Of a DNA stretch of 64,000 nucleotides, positions 10,003 to 20,555 are shown in pieces. Every line of letters begins with the position of its first letter. Positions within the stretch are counted from its first letter, which is position 1. The position numbers and the translations under genes are program-made. Location of the stretch: contig NZ_JADHDY010000020.1 in the NCBI RefSeq assembly GCF_016820535.1, forward strand, positions 22,845 through 86,844. Direction: 5' to 3'. The notes under the pieces were generated by a model. The model had not been told where the DNA came from. It did not search any database and worked only from the letters and a program-made list of their open reading frames with translations. Source of the DNA: Sporosarcina beigongshangi (GTDB lineage Bacteria; Actinomycetota; Actinomycetes; Actinomycetales; Micrococcaceae).

Positions 10003-10263
10003 GTGGCTAATATCAAGTCCCAGAAGAAGCGCATCCTGACCAACGAGAAGTCGCGCGTGCGCAACCTCGCCGTTCGTTCAGGCGTCAAGACCGCTATCCG
10101 TGCAGTAAACACGGCAGTGGCCGCAGGCGACAAGGATGCAGCTGCTGCCGCACTGGTGAATGCCGGCCGCAAGCTGGACAAGGCTGTCAGCAAGGGCGTC
10201 CTGCACGCCAACAACGCTGCCAACCGCAAGTCGGCCATCTCCAAGAAGGTTAACGCCCTCTAA
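10003..10263 (+). CDS. rpsT: 30S ribosomal protein S20
   Basis: Small basic 16S rRNA-binding protein of 86 residues in the 30S body. The sequence [17 protein letters not shown] and the Ala/Lys-rich three-helix bundle are typical. The frame continues upstream, but the GTG at 10003, preceded by AGAGAG, gives the standard N-terminus and length. Monocistronic, with its own -10 and a strong terminator 27 bases after the stop. Confidence 0.96.
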   Translation: MANIKSQKKRILTNEKSRVRNLAVRSGVKTAIRAVNTAVAAGDKDAAAAALVNAGRKLDKAVSKGVLHANNAANRKSAISKKVNAL

Positions 10264-10290
10264 GAGAAGCTGATCTGCTTCGCAACTCAA

Positions 10291-10326
10291 ACGCAGGGCC
10301 CCCGCCGGTTGGCGGGGGCCCTGCGT
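10291..10326 (+). terminator. rpsT terminator
   Basis: Perfect 16-bp GC-rich stem (10291-10306 with 10311-10326) closed by a GGTT loop and followed by GTTT. It also stands between rpsT and convergent holA and could act in both directions. Confidence 0.88.
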
Positions 10327-10381
10327 GTTTAAGTCCGGCCTCGGTGCAGGCGCGGGACCGCTGGGGACGGCAGGAGCCGGG

Positions 10382-11392
10382 TCAGCGGCGGGCGGCCGTG
10401 GCGATCACCGTGACGGCACGCTCCACGGCAAACACCGGATCCTTGGCACCGCCCTTGACCTGGGCATCCGCCTCGGCCAGGACCTTGATGGCCTCAACAA
10501 GTGCCGGTCCGGTCCAATGGCCTGCGTCGCGGCGGGCCGCATCCACCTGCCAGGGCGCCATGCCGAGGTCGCGGGCCAGCTGGGCTGAGCCTCCGCGCAT
10601 GCCAAAAACCTTGGCCACGGTGCGCACCTTCATGGCGAGGGCCGCCACGAGCGGCACCGGGTCGACACCTGTGGCCAGGGCGTGGCGCAAGGTGGACAGG
10701 GCCACAGGTGCGTTGCCGGCGAGTGCGGCGTCGGCCACACGAAACGCCGTGGCCTCGACCCTGCCGCCGTAGTACTTGTCGACTTCGTCGGTGCCGACCA
10801 TGCCGGTGGTGTCGGCGATCAGCTGCGAACACGCAGCCGCCAGCTCCGAAAGGTTGGCCCCCACCGCGGCGACCAGTGCGCGCACGGCCTGGGCATCAAT
10901 GCGGCGCCTGGCCAGTTGGAACTCCGCGCCGACGAACTGGGCCTTGTCCTGGTCCTTCTTCAACGGCTGGCACTCGACCCGGGGGGCACCCAGGGCCTTG
11001 AGCGCGTCCAACAGCTTCTTGCCGCGCACCCCGCCGCCATGGATCAGCACGAGGGTCACGTCAGGGGCCGGGTCCTTGATGTAGGCAAGCGCGTCCTGCA
11101 GGAAATCGTCGTTCATGGCGGCCAGGCCGGACACTTCTATCAGCTTGGGCTCGCTGAACAGTGACGGGCTGGCGACCATGCCCAGGTGGCCCGCGCTGTA
11201 CTGTCCGGCTTCCAGGCTGGTCAATTCCAGTTCAGGGTTCTGGGCGCGCAGTTTCCGGCGCACGTCGTCCAGGGCCCGGCTGGCCAGAAAGTCCTCCGGA
11301 CCAAACAGCAGCACAACCGGGGCCAGCGGCACGTCGCGCCAATCGCCAGCCGCTGCGCCGGCACGTGATGTGGTCCTTGGCGCCGCACTCAC
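10382..11392 (-). CDS. holA: DNA polymerase III subunit delta
   Basis: Clamp-loader subunit that opens the sliding clamp. 336 residues from the GTG at 11392 (VSAAPRTTSRAG); upstream codons in the same frame are Trp/Arg/Cys-rich and improbable. The AAA-like N-terminal region has LAPVVLLFGPEDFLASRALDDVR, and the family-typical segment with VLIHGGGVRGKKLLDALKALG follows. The C-terminal helical domain ends in AVERAVTVIATAARR. It lies 97 bases after comEC; the order comEA-comEC-holA-(rpsT) is widely conserved in actinobacteria and firmicutes. Confidence 0.92.
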   Translation of the reverse strand: MSAAPRTTSRAGAAAGDWRDVPLAPVVLLFGPEDFLASRALDDVRRKLRAQNPELELTSLEAGQYSAGHLGMVASPSLFSEPKLIEVSGLAAMNDDFLQDALAYIKDPAPDVTLVLIHGGGVRGKKLLDALKALGAPRVECQPLKKDQDKAQFVGAEFQLARRRIDAQAVRALVAAVGANLSELAAACSQLIADTTGMVGTDEVDKYYGGRVEATAFRVADAALAGNAPVALSTLRHALATGVDPVPLVAALAMKVRTVAKVFGMRGGSAQLARDLGMAPWQVDAARRDAGHWTGPALVEAIKVLAEADAQVKGGAKDPVFAVERAVTVIATAARR

Positions 11393-11489
11393 GGCTGGTT
11401 TCCTGTCGTTGCAATATTCACAGCATCTACTGTGCCACCACCACCGGCTATTCCCAACCCAGACCGCCCTGCGCAGCACCCGGCGACGT

Positions 11490-13295
11490 TCACAGCATCA
11501 CCACGGCGGCACTCCAGCCCGCCGCCAGCAGGGCGGCCAGGGCCGCGAGCCCGGCAAAACCAAAGCGCTCCCTCCACCAGGGCGGCAACCATCCTGCCGC
11601 GACGCGCACTGCGGCGCGGGCCCGCTCCCTCTCCACGTACGCGAGCAGGGCCAGCAGGACGGCCGCGTCCATCACCGCCATGAGCACGGCACCCACGACG
11701 CCCTCGGGCCAGGGCAGGCTGGCGGCCGGCAGCGCCGACATCCACCTGGCGACGGCGGCGACCCACCAGGCGCCGGCACCGCTGACGGCAGCACAGAGTG
11801 AGGCCAGCGGCGGCACCACGACGGCGCACGCCATGCCGAGGGTGCCCACGGTGGTCACGAGGGCAATGACGGGCGCCGCCAGCATATTGGCCGGCACCGT
11901 GTAGGGCGTCAACCGCGGCTGCAGCAGGACAATCACGGGCGCACAGAACAGCTGGGCGGCCAAGGGAACCGCGATGGCCTGGGCCAGCCACAGCGGCATC
12001 AACACCGACAGCCACCGCACGCACCGTTGCCCGACGAGGTAGAGGCCCAGGGTGGCAAGGACCGAGAGCACGAAGGCGTAGTCGGCGGACAGCCACGGAT
12101 CGGACAGCAGGAGCAATACAATGCTGATCGACAGCAGCGCCCCAACCCGCTTGGGCCGCCCGCTGAGCAGTGCCATGGCACCGAGCCCTCCCATGACCGC
12201 GGCACGCAGCACACTGGGGTCCGGCCCCACCACCATGACAAAGGCAAGCAGCGCGGCAACGGAAACGGCAAACGCCGCATGGCGCGGAGTGCGGACGGAG
12301 CGCAGCCCCAGCATGATGGTGGCGAGAATCAAGGTGCAGTTGGCTCCGCTGACGGCTGTCAGGTGGGTCAGGCCCACGGTCTTCATGGAGTCGTTCAGTG
12401 CTGTCGGCATGCCGCTGCGCTCCCCCATGACCATTCCGGGCAGCAGTGCGGCAGTGTCGGGCGAACTGTCCTGCCAGATACCCTTCGCGGCCGCTATCCA
12501 GCTGCTGCGCACGGCCGCAACCGCCAACGGGCCGTTGCCCGCCGAGCCGGGGGCCGGCAGCGGCTTGGTGCCGGGGCGCAACGTGCCGATCCGGCCTGCG
12601 TCAGCGGCACCTCCCTGGACGGCACCCAAGACAACGCTGCCGGCGGTTCCCACGATCTGCCCCTGGCGGACGGATTGCCAAGCCTGGCCGGCAACGACCT
12701 GGACCGGCAGGCGGCCCGAGGCAGTCCGTCCGCCCGCGGCGGCGTGGATGATGACGGCATCGAACATAAACCTGGGCGGACCGTTTCCGCCCTGCAACCT
12801 GCGGGGTGTGGTGCCCACTTCAAGGGTCACGGCTGCACTGGTGTCGGCGGCGACGGTTTGGGCCAGTGCGGATGCAGCCCCTGTGTGGGCGCGCAGTCCC
12901 ACAACCGCGAGCACGGCAAGGGCACAGCAGCCCGCCAGCAGAAACGTGGCCCCCAGGCGCCGGCCGCGGCGCCCGGCCTTCCGGCCCGCAACGAAGCAGG
13001 ACGCGGCAACGGAGAACAGCACCAGGGCCGGAAGCAGCCTGGGGAGCGGTCCGCCGGGGACAGCCGTGGCCAGCGCCGCGGTCAGCCAGACGGCAGCCAC
13101 CGTGGGCAGCAGGCGCAGGTCGGGGCGCAGGTGCTCCGCTCTGCCGGCCTGTTCGTCGCGGGCGGCTGCAAGCCGCCTGTGCAGCTCTGCAAGCTGCCGG
13201 CGCCAGCGTCTCCGGCGGTTGAGCGGCGGGGCCGTGGCGGGACCACCCACGGCCGCGTCGACGAACCGCGCCCAGCGGGGTTCGTGCAGCCTCAT
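11490..13295 (-). CDS. comEC: ComEC/Rec2 family DNA-uptake channel, lacking the metallo-hydrolase domain
   Basis: Polytopic membrane protein that in competent bacteria carries single-stranded DNA across the membrane. A DUF4131-like N-terminal part with paired hydrophobic segments is followed by the Competence domain: MVMGERSGM, GLTHLTAVSGANCTLI and DYAFVLSVLATLGLY are typical signatures. About ten hydrophobic segments are visible. The ATG at 13295 gives 601 residues; the frame runs further upstream only into comEA. The protein stops after the last membrane helix (GLAALAALLAAGW) and there is no room for the C-terminal metallo-beta-lactamase domain, because holA starts 97 bases later. Confidence 0.88.
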   Translation of the reverse strand: MRLHEPRWARFVDAAVGGPATAPPLNRRRRWRRQLAELHRRLAAARDEQAGRAEHLRPDLRLLPTVAAVWLTAALATAVPGGPLPRLLPALVLFSVAASCFVAGRKAGRRGRRLGATFLLAGCCALAVLAVVGLRAHTGAASALAQTVAADTSAAVTLEVGTTPRRLQGGNGPPRFMFDAVIIHAAAGGRTASGRLPVQVVAGQAWQSVRQGQIVGTAGSVVLGAVQGGAADAGRIGTLRPGTKPLPAPGSAGNGPLAVAAVRSSWIAAAKGIWQDSSPDTAALLPGMVMGERSGMPTALNDSMKTVGLTHLTAVSGANCTLILATIMLGLRSVRTPRHAAFAVSVAALLAFVMVVGPDPSVLRAAVMGGLGAMALLSGRPKRVGALLSISIVLLLLSDPWLSADYAFVLSVLATLGLYLVGQRCVRWLSVLMPLWLAQAIAVPLAAQLFCAPVIVLLQPRLTPYTVPANMLAAPVIALVTTVGTLGMACAVVVPPLASLCAAVSGAGAWWVAAVARWMSALPAASLPWPEGVVGAVLMAVMDAAVLLALLAYVERERARAAVRVAAGWLPPWWRERFGFAGLAALAALLAAGWSAAVVML

Positions 13296-13305
13296 GGCGG
13301 GCCCG

Positions 13306-14223
13306 TCACGAGACCGCCACCAGGCTGCGGATGTTCTCCAGCAGCTTGGCCCCGATGCCGGGAACGGCGTCCAGCGCGTCCACGGAGGAAAACGGCCCGT
13401 GCCCTGTGCGCCAGGCAACGATCCGTTCCGCCAGGACCGGCCCGATGCCGGGGAGCACGTCCAGGTCCCCGGCCGTGGCAGTGTTGAGGTTGATGGGCCC
13501 AGGGGGTGCCGCCGCCCCTGCGCCGCCGGCGTCCCCGCCCGACGTGCCCGGGGCAGCCGCGCCGATTCCGGGGTTTTTTTGCGGGTTGGCCGCCTGCTCC
13601 TGGGTCAGCACCACTATTTGTTCGCCGTCGCTGACGGGGGCGGCGAGGTTCAAGGCGGCAAGTGCGGCCGTTGGCAGGGCGCCGCCGGCCGCCTCGACCG
13701 CCTGGAAGACACGGCTGCCATTTCCCAGCACAAACACGCCGGGGTGGTTGACCGCACCCACGACGTGGACCAGCAGCCCGCTCCCCGATGCCATGGCACC
13801 GCCCGTTCCCGGAGACGGTTCCATGCCGGGGTTGGCGGCATCCACTCCCCCGGCGGCGCCCCCTGCGGCCGCGCCCGCTCCAGGCGTGGCGTCGCGCTCC
13901 CCACCGGCAGCGGCCCCGTCCTCCTGCGCTGCTGTTCCGCCAACCATGGGAGGAACTGTGACGGCTGCGGCACCCGCCGTGCCCCGCACCGCGGACACCC
14001 CCTGCACCCCTGCGGCCTCGAGCCACAGCACGCCCAGTGCGGCCGCCAGTATCGCCAGCACCACGACGAGTGCCCGAAGTGAGACGACCCAGCGCGGGCC
14101 GCGCATCCTGCCGCCAGCCCCGGCTGACGAACCCGGGGTCCAGGGCGCGCCGGTCCGCCGCCCGCCCCCACCGGCGGGCGGGGCCTCCGGGGGCCAGCTG
14201 AATTCATCGCCTGTGCCGCTCAT
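13306..14223 (-). CDS. comEA: ComEA family DNA-binding competence protein
   Basis: Membrane-anchored receptor for incoming double-stranded DNA. A cytoplasmic Pro/Gly-rich N-terminus leads to one transmembrane segment (SLRALVVVLAILAAALGVLWL). A long disordered Ala/Gly stretch follows, then an SLBB-like domain (VHVVGAVNHPGVFVLGNGSRV) and a C-terminal double helix-hairpin-helix with INLNTATAGDLDVLPGIGPVLA and VPGIGAKLLENI, the DNA-binding unit. ATG 14223 (MSGTGDEFSWPP) is preferred over the longer frame. Ends 10 bases before comEC, forming comEA-comEC-holA. Confidence 0.9.
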   Translation of the reverse strand: MSGTGDEFSWPPEAPPAGGGGRRTGAPWTPGSSAGAGGRMRGPRWVVSLRALVVVLAILAAALGVLWLEAAGVQGVSAVRGTAGAAAVTVPPMVGGTAAQEDGAAAGGERDATPGAGAAAGGAAGGVDAANPGMEPSPGTGGAMASGSGLLVHVVGAVNHPGVFVLGNGSRVFQAVEAAGGALPTAALAALNLAAPVSDGEQIVVLTQEQAANPQKNPGIGAAAPGTSGGDAGGAGAAAPPGPINLNTATAGDLDVLPGIGPVLAERIVAWRTGHGPFSSVDALDAVPGIGAKLLENIRSLVAVS

Positions 14224-14280
14224 GCAGCCACGGTAGGCCTTCCGGAGGACCCCTGCCACGGCACGGGGCCCGTTTGTGGA

Positions 14281-15330
14281 CTACCCGGCGTCGGGCTCTT
14301 CCTGTGGAGGAATGAGTGCGTCGGCAACCACCACAACCAGCACGCCGAGGCCTGCATGGGCGGCCAGCACCGCCGGCAGGCGGGTCAGTGCAGCCGCTGC
14401 AAGTCCCGGGGAGCCGGCCTCGAGGGACTCCCCCAACGCCAGCGCCTGGGCCTCGTTGCCAAAGTGGTGGATGCTGATCTGCGCGGCGTCCGGGCCCCGC
14501 CCGTTGATGTCGGCGGCCGCGAGTTCCTGGAGCCGGGCCACCGCCTTGGCCGCGGAGCGCACCTTTTCCAAGGGAACGATGGCACCGTCCCTGATGCCCA
14601 GGAGCGGCTTGATGTCAAGGACCGTACCCAGCCACGAGGAGGCCATGCTGATGCGCCCGCCGCGGCGCAGCTGTTCCAGGCTTGGAACATAGAAGTAGGT
14701 GTTGGTGGCCTCCAGCGCGCGGTTGCACGACTGCACAACCACCGGGACGCCGTGCCCCAGGAGTGAGGCCGCAACGGCTGCCTGCACGCCCGTACCCTGC
14801 GCCATGCCGACCGTGCCGGAATTGAGCACATGGACGGGAATTGGCGAACGCTCGGCACCCAGCATGGCGGCCTCAAGGGTGCCGGAGAGCTTGGTTGAGA
14901 GGTGGAGTGAGACGATCTCCTCAAAACCGGCCGCTGCGGCCAGCTTGTAGGCCCGTTCAAACTGCCCTGGTGACGGGCGGGAGGTCTTGACCGGTTTCCC
15001 GGAGGCCAGGGCGAGGGAGATGTGCGTTTCCAGCTCCTCATCGTCATCTGAGTAGACGTTGTCGGCGATGATGACGGGAATGGGCACCACCGTCAGCAGG
15101 CCCGGAACCGGGATTCCGGCCACCCATTCGGGGGGCAGGGCCGCTGCGGAATCGGTCACGACGGCGATGCGCGGCCGGGGCGGGGCGCTCATCTCCGGCT
15201 CAGGCTGGGCTGGTTTTGGCCGCATGCGTCCCACCCGCTGGCGCAGCCAGGTGCGGGCGCCGGCCTTCACGGGCACGGCATCAGCCCCGCCTGCGCCGCC
15301 CTTGCCGGGCGCGGCGTCTTGCTCGTTCAT
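14281..15330 (-). CDS. DegV family fatty-acid-binding protein
   Basis: DegV proteins (FakB-like) bind a fatty acid and in some bacteria present it to the kinase FakA. The signature IAVVTDSAAALP begins the domain near residue 55, and TSRPSPGQF with VSLHLSTKLSGT carries the conserved Thr, Ser and Leu of the lipid pocket. A 50-residue basic, low-complexity N-terminal extension is unusual. ATG 15330 has GAGGGG nine bases before it and is preferred to the ATG three codons upstream, which directly abuts that site. No fakA neighbour is present. Confidence 0.85.
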   Translation of the reverse strand: MNEQDAAPGKGGAGGADAVPVKAGARTWLRQRVGRMRPKPAQPEPEMSAPPRPRIAVVTDSAAALPPEWVAGIPVPGLLTVVPIPVIIADNVYSDDDEELETHISLALASGKPVKTSRPSPGQFERAYKLAAAAGFEEIVSLHLSTKLSGTLEAAMLGAERSPIPVHVLNSGTVGMAQGTGVQAAVAASLLGHGVPVVVQSCNRALEATNTYFYVPSLEQLRRGGRISMASSWLGTVLDIKPLLGIRDGAIVPLEKVRSAAKAVARLQELAAADINGRGPDAAQISIHHFGNEAQALALGESLEAGSPGLAAAALTRLPAVLAAHAGLGVLVVVVADALIPPQEEPDAG

Positions 15331-15377
15331 GGCGTTCATCCCCTCACAAAAACCCTTGGCGGGCCGGCGCAACACGC

Positions 15378-15409
15378 AAAAGTGCCCTGCCCGTGCGGGC
15401 GAGGGCACT
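15378..15409 (-). terminator. leuS terminator
   Basis: Stem AGTGCCCT/AGGGCACT (15381-15388 with 15402-15409) continued by GCCC/GGGC, with a GTGC loop and one bulged base. On the minus strand it is followed by TTTTG. It lies 25 bases after the leuS stop. Confidence 0.82.
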
Positions 15410-15433
15410 CTTGCGCGGTGGCTCTCGCGCTGC

Positions 15434-17938
<2,505 letters not shown>

Positions 17939-17995
17939 GTACCCTGCCTTTTCATTCATCAATGGCTTCTTGCACTTTCCCCACCCGTTACACAC

Positions 17996-18021
17996 AAAAG
18001 CCCCTCGACTCAGCAAGGGGC
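17996..18021 (-). terminator. Attenuator hairpin upstream of leuS
   Basis: Stem GCCCCT/AGGGGC (18000-18005 with 18016-18021), followed on the minus strand by TTTTGTGTG (17991-17999). It stops only about 55 bases before the leuS start and lies after the leucine-rich leader peptide. A competing upstream hairpin GCCGCG/CGCGGC spans 18024-18043, and AGCAA inside its loop can pair with TTGCT inside the terminator loop. This matches a ribosome-mediated attenuator. Confidence 0.72.
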
Positions 18022-18042
18022 GCGCCGCGGTGTTGCTCGCGG

Positions 18043-18069
18043 CTAGGTAAGAAGGAGGAAAATATGCAC
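18043..18069 (-). CDS. Predicted leuS leader peptide (MHIFLLLT)
   Basis: Eight-codon reading frame GTG-CAT-ATT-TTC-CTC-CTT-CTT-ACC-TAG, with three consecutive leucine codons next to its stop. A TANNNT -10 (TAAAGT) ends six bases before the GTG, so the transcript may be leaderless, with transcription starting at the start codon. Its stop codon runs into the 5' arm of the hairpin at 18024-18043. In classical attenuation a ribosome stalled at the Leu codons when charged tRNA-Leu is scarce would keep that hairpin from forming and allow antitermination. This is inferred from sequence. Confidence 0.65.
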   Translation of the reverse strand: MHIFLLLT

Positions 18070-18094
18070 CCCCTTACTTTACCGCACTTAAAGT

Positions 18095-18145
18095 ACGACG
18101 GCGGGAGCCCACCTTTTGCTGCAAAAGGTGGCCTGCCGCCGTCGT
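18095..18145 (-). terminator. glpK terminator
   Basis: Two stacked stems: 10 bp (18095-18104 with 18136-18145) enclosing a 9-bp CCACCTTTT/AAAAGGTGG hairpin (18109-18117 with 18123-18131) with a 5-base loop. It starts 13 bases after the glpK stop and is followed by ACTTT on the minus strand, a weak U-run. Confidence 0.78.
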
Positions 18146-18158
18146 GCTTCATGCCTTG

Positions 18159-19673
18159 TTACTTGACGTCCTCGTCAACCCAGTCCATGGACTTGGTGAC
18201 GGCCTTCTTCCAGAGGCGCATCTGGCGGTCGCGCTCGGCGACGTCCATCTGCGGTTCCCAGCGCTTGTCCTCGGACCAGTTGCTGGAGAGTTCGCCCAGG
18301 TCCTTCCAGAAGCCGACGGCCAGGCCGGCCGCGTAGGCTGCGCCGAGGGCCGTGGTTTCGGTGACCTTCGGGCGGATGACCGGGACGCCGAGGATGTCCG
18401 CCTGGAACTGCATCAGCGCATCGTTGGCGACCATTCCGCCGTCGACCTTCAACTCGGTCAGGTCAACACCGGAGTCGGCGTTGACTGCGTCGAGCACCTC
18501 GCGGGTCTGGAAGGCCGTGGCCTCCAGTGCGGCCCGGGCAATGTGATTCTTGTTCACAAAGCGGGTCAGGCCCACGATGGCACCGCGGGCGTCTGCACGC
18601 CAGTACGGGGCGAAGAGGCCGGAGAACGCGGGGACGATGTAGACGCCGCCGTTGTCCTCGACCGCTGCGGCCAGTTCCTCCACCTCGGGGGCGGACTTGA
18701 TCATGCCGATGTTGTCGCGCAGCCACTGGATGAGCGAGCCGGTGACGGCGATGGAGCCCTCAAGCGCGTAGTGCGGTGCGGCGTCGCCGAGCTTGTAGCC
18801 AAGCGTGGTGAGCAGCCCGTTCTTCGAGTGGACGATTTCCTCGCCCGTGTTGAAGATCAGGAAGCAGCCCGTGCCGTAGGTGTTCTTGGCCTCGCCCGTG
18901 CCGAACGCGGCCTGGCCGAAGGTTGCGGCCTGCTGGTCGCCCAGGATGCCGGCAACCGGAACCTCGCGCAGCAGCTGGCTGCCGTGCACGTGGCCGTAGA
19001 CCTCGGAGGAGGACTTGATGGCCGGCATCATGGACTTCGGGACGCCGAAAACGGCAAGGATTTCCTCGTCCCACTGAAGGGTTTCAAGGTCCATGAACAA
19101 GGTGCGGGAGGCGTTGGTCACATCGGTGATGTGGACGCCGCCGTCGACTCCGCCGGTCAGGTTCCAGGTGACCCAGCTGTCGGTGTTGCCGAACAGCAGG
19201 TCCCCGGCCTCGGCCTTGGCGCGGGCGCCTTCAACGTTGTCCAGGATCCACTTGATCTTGGTGCCGGAGAAGTAGGTGGCCAGCGGCAGGCCCACCTTGG
19301 CCTTGAAGCGCTCCACGCCGCCGTCTGCCGCGAGCTCGTCGACGATGTCCTGGGTGCGTGTGTCCTGCCAGACAATGGCGTTGTACACGGGGACGCCGGT
19401 GTTTTTGTCCCAGACGACGGCGGTTTCGCGCTGGTTTGTGATGCCCACGCCCACGATGTCATGGCGGGTCAGGTTGGCCTGGGCCAGTGCCGTGCCGATG
19501 ACCTCGCGGGTGTTGTTCCAGATTTCCGCGGCGTCGTGCTCCACCCATCCGGCCTTGGGGAAGATCTGCTCGTGCTCCAGCTGGCCGGTTGAGACGATGT
19601 TGCCGTCGTGGTCAAACACGATGGCGCGGCTGCTGGTGGTTCCTTGGTCAATTGCAATTACATACTGAGACAT
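18159..19673 (-). CDS. glpK: Glycerol kinase
   Basis: FGGY-family kinase making sn-glycerol 3-phosphate from glycerol and ATP in the cytoplasm. The phosphate-binding motif [13 protein letters not shown] lies at about residues 8-20; WNLTGG and [21 protein letters not shown] are family segments. The ATG at 19673 ([15 protein letters not shown]) has AAAGGAAA before it and gives 504 residues, the usual length. Last gene of glpD-glpF-glpK, which supplies uptake, phosphorylation and oxidation of glycerol. Confidence 0.96.
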   Translation of the reverse strand: MSQYVIAIDQGTTSSRAIVFDHDGNIVSTGQLEHEQIFPKAGWVEHDAAEIWNNTREVIGTALAQANLTRHDIVGVGITNQRETAVVWDKNTGVPVYNAIVWQDTRTQDIVDELAADGGVERFKAKVGLPLATYFSGTKIKWILDNVEGARAKAEAGDLLFGNTDSWVTWNLTGGVDGGVHITDVTNASRTLFMDLETLQWDEEILAVFGVPKSMMPAIKSSSEVYGHVHGSQLLREVPVAGILGDQQAATFGQAAFGTGEAKNTYGTGCFLIFNTGEEIVHSKNGLLTTLGYKLGDAAPHYALEGSIAVTGSLIQWLRDNIGMIKSAPEVEELAAAVEDNGGVYIVPAFSGLFAPYWRADARGAIVGLTRFVNKNHIARAALEATAFQTREVLDAVNADSGVDLTELKVDGGMVANDALMQFQADILGVPVIRPKVTETTALGAAYAAGLAVGFWKDLGELSSNWSEDKRWEPQMDVAERDRQMRLWKKAVTKSMDWVDEDVK

Positions 19674-19724
19674 CTTTGTTTCCTTTGCTTGTTCGATGAC
19701 AGCCGCACTCATGCGGCGATGAAC

Positions 19725-20465
19725 TTACTTGACGAGCAGCGGCATCCACTGTGAGCACAAGCCGGCGAGAACGCCACCGATGACCGGGCCCACAACGGGG
19801 ACCCAAGCGTAGCTCCAGTCGCTGGAACCCTTGCCCTTGATGGGCAGGAGCGCGTGGGCGATGCGGGGTCCAAGGTCACGGGCAGGGTTGATGGCGTATC
19901 CGGTGGGACCACCAAGGGACGCGCCGATACCGACGACGAGCAAGGCAACCGGCAGCGGACCTAGGCCTGCGGCACCCTTGCCGAACATCAGGATCACAAA
20001 CACCAGGACAAAGGTGCCGATGACCTCGGTTGCCACGTTCCAGCCGTAGCTGCGGATGGCAGGTCCTGTGGAGAACACGCCCAATTTGGTGGCGGCGTCA
20101 GGTTCGCCATCGAAGTGCTGCTTGTAGGCCACCCAGCAGACGACCGCGCCGATGAAGGCGCCCAGCAATTCGCCGCCAAAGTAGGTGAAGATGGATGCGG
20201 CGTCGACCGGGATGCCCGGAACAAATTCCTTCGCTCCGCTGGACACCACGCCCAGGGTTACTGCGGGGTTGAGGTGTGCGCCGGACTTTGCTGCGACGAA
20301 GACACCGGCCATGACGGCCAAGCCCCAGCCCCAGTTGACGAGCAGAAAACCGCCGGCGTTGCCTTTGGTTCCCTTAAGGGCGACGTTTGCGACGACGCCA
20401 CAGCCCAGAAGGGTGAGCATCATCGTTCCCATCACCTCGGACAGGAACACAATTCCAAGAGACAT
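19725..20465 (-). CDS. glpF: Aquaglyceroporin, glycerol facilitator
   Basis: Major intrinsic protein family channel for glycerol, 246 residues with six membrane helices and two half-helices. The two NPA boxes are HLNPAVTLG and AINPARDLG; the Asp after the second NPAR is typical of glycerol-conducting members. The ATG at 20465 has GGAGTC 6 bases upstream; an ATG four codons earlier is less well placed. Lies 51 bases before glpK and 90 bases after glpD. Confidence 0.94.
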   Translation of the reverse strand: MSLGIVFLSEVMGTMMLTLLGCGVVANVALKGTKGNAGGFLLVNWGWGLAVMAGVFVAAKSGAHLNPAVTLGVVSSGAKEFVPGIPVDAASIFTYFGGELLGAFIGAVVCWVAYKQHFDGEPDAATKLGVFSTGPAIRSYGWNVATEVIGTFVLVFVILMFGKGAAGLGPLPVALLVVGIGASLGGPTGYAINPARDLGPRIAHALLPIKGKGSSDWSYAWVPVVGPVIGGVLAGLCSQWMPLLVK

Positions 20466-20500
20466 CTTTGACTCCAATTTGGTTTGGTGTTGCGTTGAAT

Positions 20501-20527
20501 AGGGCCCATGCCCTTTTGGCGGGCCCT
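20501..20527. repeat. Hairpin in the glpD-glpF gap
   Basis: AGGGCCC/GGGCCCT (20501-20507 with 20521-20527) forms a 7-bp stem around a 13-base loop in the 90-base gap. There is no U-run, so a full terminator is unlikely. It may stabilise or pause the message between glpD and glpF. Confidence 0.45.
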
Positions 20528-20555
20528 CTTGAGCCCCCTATGCCCCCACGGGACC

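Noticed and set aside
12027..13487. Long plus-strand frames opposite comEC
   Set aside because: Antisense shadows caused by GC-rich third positions; comEC carries the recognisable motifs.
13292..14026. Long minus-strand Arg/Gly-rich frame over comEA
   Set aside because: Typical high-GC shadow of comEA; composition improbable and the comEA frame has clear domains.
17960..18094. T-box riboswitch before leuS
   Set aside because: No T-box core (TGGNACCGCG-like) and no specifier stem; the region is too short. A leader-peptide attenuator explains it better.
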